Assembly: GCF_019448235.1 (NCBI RefSeq) | Contig: NZ_CP080409.1 | Span: 2,666,001 to 2,730,000 of the forward strand | From: Nocardioides panacisoli | GTDB taxonomy: Bacteria > Actinomycetota > Actinomycetes > Propionibacteriales > Nocardioidaceae | Direction of reading: 5' to 3' | Length of the DNA stretch: 64,000 bases | Part shown: positions 60,027 through 64,000 of the stretch, piece after piece | Numbering within the stretch: the first letter of the stretch is position 1 | Layout: every line of letters begins with the position of its first letter | Translations under genes and position numbers: made by a program | Notes under the pieces: generated by a model | Databases searched by the model: none | What the model was told of the DNA's origin: nothing | The model's input: the letters and a program-made list of their open reading frames with translations, nothing else

Positions 60027-60923
60027 TCAGTCCGCTCCGGGCTCCGTGCGCCGGACCGCGTGCCCGCCGAACTGGTTGCGCATCGCCGCGATCGCCTTCA
60101 TCGCGGGGCTGTCCTCCTGGCGGGAGACGAACCGGGCGAAGAGCGCGGCCGAGATGGCCGGCAGCGGGACGGCGTTGTCGATGCCGGCCTCGACGGTCCA
60201 GCGGCCCTCACCGGAGTCGTTGGCCCAGCCGTCGAGGGAGTCCAGGTGCTCGTCGGCCTGGATCGCCTCGGTGAACAGGTCCAGCAGCCAGGACCGGATG
60301 ACGGTGCCCTCGCGCCAGGAGTCGAAGACCTCGGGGACGTTGTCGACGATGTCGACCTTCTCCAGCAGCTCCCAGCCCTCGGCGTAGGACTGCATGATCG
60401 CGTACTCGATGCCGTTGTGGACCATCTTGGCGAAGTGGCCCGCGCCCGGCTTGGAGCCGGCGTGGACGAAGCCCTTCTCGTCGGGCTTGAGCGCGTCGAA
60501 GATCGGCTGGACCTTGGCGACGTCGTCGTGGGCACCCCCGCACATCAGCGCGTAGCCGAACTCCAGTCCCCACACGCCGCCGGACACGCCGCAGTCGACG
60601 AAGCCGACGCCCTGCTCGGCGAGCACCTCGGCGTGGACCGCGTCGTCGGTCCATCGCGAGTTGCCGCCGTCGACGACCACGTCGCCGCCACCGAGCAGGT
60701 CCGCCAGCGCGCGGACCGTGGCATGGGTGGGCTCGCCGTGCGGCACCATCGACCACACCACGCGCGGGGCGTCCTCGGGCAGTGCGGCCACCATCTCCTC
60801 GATGCTCCCGACGTCGCTGACGTCGGGATCGGTGTCGTAGCCGATGACGGTGTGGCCGCGATCGCGCAGGCGGGTGCGCATGTTGCCGCCCATCTTGCCG
60901 AGGCCGACGAGACCGAGGTGCAT
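60027..60923 (-). CDS. gnd: 6-phosphogluconate dehydrogenase, short form
   Basis: Oxidative pentose-phosphate enzyme, 298 residues, of the short NAD-type family (about 300 rather than 470 residues). Motifs: LGLVGLGKMGGNM at the N-terminus, VDGGNSRWTDD, CGVSGGVWGLEFGYALM and FAKMVHNGIEYAIMQ with the catalytic Lys. Its place between dnaN and recF is conserved in actinobacteria. ATG start. Confidence 0.95.
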   Translation of the reverse strand: MHLGLVGLGKMGGNMRTRLRDRGHTVIGYDTDPDVSDVGSIEEMVAALPEDAPRVVWSMVPHGEPTHATVRALADLLGGGDVVVDGGNSRWTDDAVHAEVLAEQGVGFVDCGVSGGVWGLEFGYALMCGGAHDDVAKVQPIFDALKPDEKGFVHAGSKPGAGHFAKMVHNGIEYAIMQSYAEGWELLEKVDIVDNVPEVFDSWREGTVIRSWLLDLFTEAIQADEHLDSLDGWANDSGEGRWTVEAGIDNAVPLPAISAALFARFVSRQEDSPAMKAIAAMRNQFGGHAVRRTEPGAD

Positions 60924-61000
60924 GGTGGGGTTCCTTTCACCGAGGTGCGGGTGGCGTGCGGTGGTGCGGGCCGGTCGCAGGGATCCCCCACGACGGCCGG

Positions 61001-62137
61001 TCAGCTCAGCAGGCGGCGCGGCATCAGCAGGTAGCGGAACATGTCGGCGCCGTCGTCGGCACCGACCCCGGAGATCACCACGGGCTTGGAGGCCTGGGTG
61101 AAGGCCAGCTCGACGGTGTCCTCGTCGATGGCGCCGAGGCCGTCGAGCAGGAAAGCGGGGTTGAACCCGGTCGTCAGGTCGTCGCCGGTGATCTCGGCCG
61201 GCACCGACTCGGTGGCCTGGGCGTCCTCGCCCGAGCCGGCGTCCAGGGTGAGGCCGCCGTCGGCGAAGCGCAGCTGGACCGCAGTGTTGCGTTCGGCGAC
61301 CAGCGACACGCGCTTGAGCGAGGACACCAGGTCCTCCTTGGCGATGGTGGCGACGGTCAGCCGCTCGTTGGGGAAGAGGCTGCGGACCTTGGGGAACTCC
61401 CCGTCCAGCAGCCGGGTCGTGGTGCGGCGTACGCCGCCGATGCCCTTGCCCTCGAAACCGATCAGCCCCTCGCCGGACCCGGAGGTCGACAGCGCGATGG
61501 TGACCTCCTGGCCGTCGGTGAGCGACTTGGCGGTCTCACCGAGGACCTTCGCCGGCACCAGCGCGGCGAGCGAGGTGTCGGGCGTGCCGGGATTCCACGA
61601 CAGCTCGCGCTGGGCGAGGCGGAACCGGTCGGTGGCGAGCAGGGCGATCGTGTCGCCCTCGATCTCGATGCGTACGCCGGTCAGCACCGGCAGCATGTCG
61701 TCGCGTCCGGCCGCGGTGACGGCCTGCGAGACGGCCTTGGCGAACCGACCGCTGGACACGGTGCCGGTCGCCTCGGGCATCTCCGGGAGCGAGGGGTAGT
61801 CCTCGACCGGCATCGTCTGCAGCGAGAAGCGGGCCGAGCCGCAGGTGAGCGAGACCCGGGCGCCCTCGAGCGTGAGGTCGATCGGCTTGGCCGGCAGGCT
61901 CTTGCAGATGTCGGCGAGAAGCCGGCCGCTGACCAGGGCGCTGCCCTCGTCGCTGACCTCGGCGGCGACCTCGGCGCGGGCGGAGGTCTCGTAGTCGAAG
62001 GTCGAGAGCACCAGGCCGGAGTCGTCGGTCTCGATCAGGAGACCGGCCAGGACCGGGGCGCTGGGGCGCAGCGGGAGGCTGCGGGCGGCCCAGGCGACGG
62101 CGTCAGCGAATACGTCGCGTTCGACACGGAACTTCAC
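61001..62137 (-). CDS. dnaN: DNA polymerase III beta clamp
   Basis: Sliding clamp, 378 residues in three similar domains. The start MKFRVERDVFADAVAWAAR, the middle AVLTGVRIEIEGDTIALLATDRFRLA-type element (seen as ATDRFRLAQRELSW) and the end DDGADMFRYLLMPRRLLS-like C-terminus (MFRYLLMPRRLL) are all typical. GTG start. It lies next to the probable origin. Confidence 0.98.
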   Translation of the reverse strand: MKFRVERDVFADAVAWAARSLPLRPSAPVLAGLLIETDDSGLVLSTFDYETSARAEVAAEVSDEGSALVSGRLLADICKSLPAKPIDLTLEGARVSLTCGSARFSLQTMPVEDYPSLPEMPEATGTVSSGRFAKAVSQAVTAAGRDDMLPVLTGVRIEIEGDTIALLATDRFRLAQRELSWNPGTPDTSLAALVPAKVLGETAKSLTDGQEVTIALSTSGSGEGLIGFEGKGIGGVRRTTTRLLDGEFPKVRSLFPNERLTVATIAKEDLVSSLKRVSLVAERNTAVQLRFADGGLTLDAGSGEDAQATESVPAEITGDDLTTGFNPAFLLDGLGAIDEDTVELAFTQASKPVVISGVGADDGADMFRYLLMPRRLLS

Positions 62138-62534
62138 GGTGCTCCTCGGTGATGAATGACAACAGTGCGCAAGACAGCGGAGTCAGGGGCGCTCATCCTG
62201 CCACGCGTGGGGGAAATCCACAGGTGGGAGGCCCGGAACGAGTTGACCGTCCGAGGATCCAATTGGAATTCCGGAGTGGTCACAGGTTCTGTGGAATCTG
62301 TGGACAACCACGGTCGGTGCAGGTCACACCGTGAATTCGACCGCACAGGCGGGTGTGGACGACCTGAGGAAAACCTGGTGACGGCCGTGGACCCCGAGGA
62401 CGGTGTGGACGCCGAGGGTCCTTGGTGCACCGAATCCTCCCCGTGTAGTTCCAGCAATTCGCGTGCGTGGTCCACAACCGCTGGGGAGCTGGTCGACGTC
62501 TGCATGCCCGAGTCCGTGGTCGTCGTGGGTGGGA
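62138..62534. other. Probable replication origin oriC
   Basis: The 397-base gap between dnaN and dnaA holds no gene and carries at least five DnaA-box-like sites: AAATCCACA (62214-62222), TTGTCCACA as complement of 62299-62307 (perfect), TCGTCCACA as complement of 62354-62362, GCGTCCACA as complement of 62404-62412 and TGGTCCACA (62468-62476). A less GC-rich stretch with three restriction-like palindromes lies at 62255-62273. It also contains the dnaN promoter and ends at the dnaA stop codon. Confidence 0.85.
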
Positions 62535-64000
62535 TCAGTGCTGGCGGGCCTGGAGCTTCACCCGGTTGGTGAGCTCACTGACCTGGTTGAACACCGCGCG
62601 CCGCTCGCCGAGGAGCTGGTTGATCTTGCGCTCGGCGTACATCACCGTCGTGTGGTCGCGGTTGCCGAACTGTGCGCCGATCTTGGGCAGCGACAGCTCG
62701 GTGAGCTCGCGGCACAGGTACATCGCGATCTGGCGGGCCATGACCAGGTGGCGCCCGCGGCTGGGACCGGTGAGGTCCTCGATGGTGACGTCGAAGTAGC
62801 CGGCCGTCTGGGCGATGATCAGCGGCGCGGTGATCTCGGGCTCGCCGCCCTCGGGGATGAGGTCCTTGAGCACGATCTCGGCGAGCGTCATGTCGACGTC
62901 CTGCCGGTTGAGGTTGGCGAACGCCGTCACGCGGATCAGCGCACCCTCGAGCTCGCGGATGTTGGTGTGGATCTTGGAGCCGATGAACTCCAGCACGTCC
63001 GGCGGCGCGGTGAGCCGGTCCATCGCGGCCTTCTTGCGCAGGATCGCGATGCGCGTCTCCAGGTCCGGCGGCTGCACGTCGGTGATGAGCCCCCACTCGA
63101 ACCGGCTGCGGAGTCGGTCCTCCAACGCGTCGAGCGCCTTCGGTGCGCGGTCCGAGGTCAGCACGATCTGCTTGCCGCCGTTGTGGAGCGTGTTGAAGGT
63201 GTGGAAGAACTCCTCCTGGGTCTGGGTCTTGCCCTCCAGGAACTGGATGTCGTCGATGAGGAGCACGTCCACGTCGCGGTACTTGCGCTTGAACCGGTCC
63301 TGCCGGTCGTCGCGGATCGCGTTGATGAACTCGTTGGTGAACTCCTCCGAGCTCACGTAGCGCACCTTCGTGCCGGCGTACAGGCTCCGGACGTAGTGAC
63401 CGATCGCGTGGAGCAGGTGGGTCTTGCCCAGTCCGGACTCCCCGTAGACCAGCAGCGGGTTGTAGGACTTCCCCGGCGCCTCGGCCACGGCGACCGCGGC
63501 CGCGTGGGGGAACCGGTTGGAGGAGCCGATGACGAAGGACTCGAAGGTGTACTTCGGGTTCAGCCGCGTTTCGCCCGGCGGCGCGGGGGCGGTGGCGGCG
63601 GTGTGCACCGGGTCGGGGTCGGTGAAGTCGAGCTGCCGGGGCTCGCTGGGGGCCGGTGTGACGGGCTCGGGAAGCGGTGCCGACATGTCGCCGTGGCGAC
63701 TTGTCGACAAATCACCATCCGTGGGCGCTGCAGCGGATGCCGGTTCGGTGAACGGCTGGTGCTCCAGGGTGGGGTCGACGGTGACCGCCAACTGCACGGC
63801 CGCTCCCCACGCCTGGGTGAGCGTGGCCTCCAGCTCGCCACGGAGGCGGCCCTCGAGACGCTTGCGGGTGAAGTCGTCAGGGACCGCGACGATGGCGGTG
63901 GTGCCGTGCATCGTCACCGGACGCGACGCCTGGAGCCAGGCCCGCTGGTGTGCGGGGAGCTCGTGGACGACCCGGGACCAGGCGGCGGCCAACCGCGTGG
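62535..64000 (-). CDS. dnaA: Replication initiator DnaA, 5' end beyond window
   Basis: The reading frame continues past the right edge; the first readable residues are TRLAAAWSRVV, so a few N-terminal residues are missing. Domain I is followed by an acidic, Pro-rich domain II. Domain III has Walker A YGESGLGKTHLLHAIG, Walker B DVLLIDDIQFLEG and the sensor/arginine-finger region LEDRLRSRFEWGL. Domain IV ends with the DnaA-box-binding signature GNRDHTTVMYAERK, where the usual GRDHTT is intact. Confidence 0.98.
   Translation of the reverse strand, partial: TRLAAAWSRVVHELPAHQRAWLQASRPVTMHGTTAIVAVPDDFTRKRLEGRLRGELEATLTQAWGAAVQLAVTVDPTLEHQPFTEPASAAAPTDGDLSTSRHGDMSAPLPEPVTPAPSEPRQLDFTDPDPVHTAATAPAPPGETRLNPKYTFESFVIGSSNRFPHAAAVAVAEAPGKSYNPLLVYGESGLGKTHLLHAIGHYVRSLYAGTKVRYVSSEEFTNEFINAIRDDRQDRFKRKYRDVDVLLIDDIQFLEGKTQTQEEFFHTFNTLHNGGKQIVLTSDRAPKALDALEDRLRSRFEWGLITDVQPPDLETRIAILRKKAAMDRLTAPPDVLEFIGSKIHTNIRELEGALIRVTAFANLNRQDVDMTLAEIVLKDLIPEGGEPEITAPLIIAQTAGYFDVTIEDLTGPSRGRHLVMARQIAMYLCRELTELSLPKIGAQFGNRDHTTVMYAERKINQLLGERRAVFNQVSELTNRVKLQARQH

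Overview
The window is very GC-rich (about 70% or more by eye) and carries the conserved origin-proximal block of an actinobacterium. Gene content and the colinear order dnaA-dnaN-gnd-recF-DUF721-gyrB-gyrA-DUF3566-tRNA-Ile-tRNA-Ala-ppiA-rhomboid-crgA-DUF881-pknB-pknA-pbpA-rodA-pstP-fhaB-fhaA match the Mycobacterium-type arrangement, read here in reverse with dnaA at the right edge. Gene flavour (PPA1498-type phosphoesterase, duplicated CrgA, short intergenic repeats) points to Propionibacteriales, most likely Nocardioides or a close relative; this assignment is inference.

Layout. 1-2063: a truncated lipoprotein and a Tat-exported metallophosphoesterase. 2236-11116: a tightly overlapping operon for cell-wall growth and Ser/Thr signalling (fhaA, fhaB, pstP, rodA, pbpA, pknA-like, pknB). 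11236-14339: DUF881 protein, a double-length CrgA, a rhomboid protease and a cyclophilin, with a strong terminator and a symmetric DnaA-box cluster between crgA and the rhomboid gene. 14522-46392: about 32 kb of accessory genes placed between ppiA and the tRNAs. They include a PAP2 phosphatase, hemerythrin, SURF1, a short-chain fatty-acid activation and uptake pair with its TetR repressor and palindromic operator, a low-GC DUF2971 islet, ArfB and a DksA-like protein, KdpDE next to a Trk/Ktr potassium system, an amine oxidase with a TetR regulator, a siderophore reductase pair, a cobalamin-binding-like protein, a small protein plus FHA protein pair, a divergent Nramp protein, cyanase with a formate/nitrite-type channel, two CNNM/CorC proteins, an NhaC antiporter and an SRPBCC protein. 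46633-52681: tRNA-Ala, a DLW-39-type small protein, tRNA-Ile, DUF3566, gyrA and gyrB. 52995-58088: an unexpected cassette of a TagD-like cytidylyltransferase, four sulfotransferase-like proteins and a GT2 glycosyltransferase, wedged between gyrB and the DUF721 gene. 58116-64000: DUF721/DciA-like, recF, gnd, dnaN, the probable oriC and a 5'-truncated dnaA.

How it works together. The left third links phospho-signalling (PknA/PknB/PstP and FHA readers) to septal and lateral wall synthesis (RodA/PbpA/CrgA). The right end holds replication initiation and supercoiling control. The middle is a set of small, mostly metabolic or ion-transport units, several with a divergent regulator and a visible operator. 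Intergenic regions repeatedly carry a short repeat family built on GGTCTCGACAGGCTCGACC. Eight clusters were noted, almost always just beyond a stop codon.

Starts were chosen from ribosome-binding sites, overlaps and family lengths. Assignments rest on motifs read by eye; no database search was possible.
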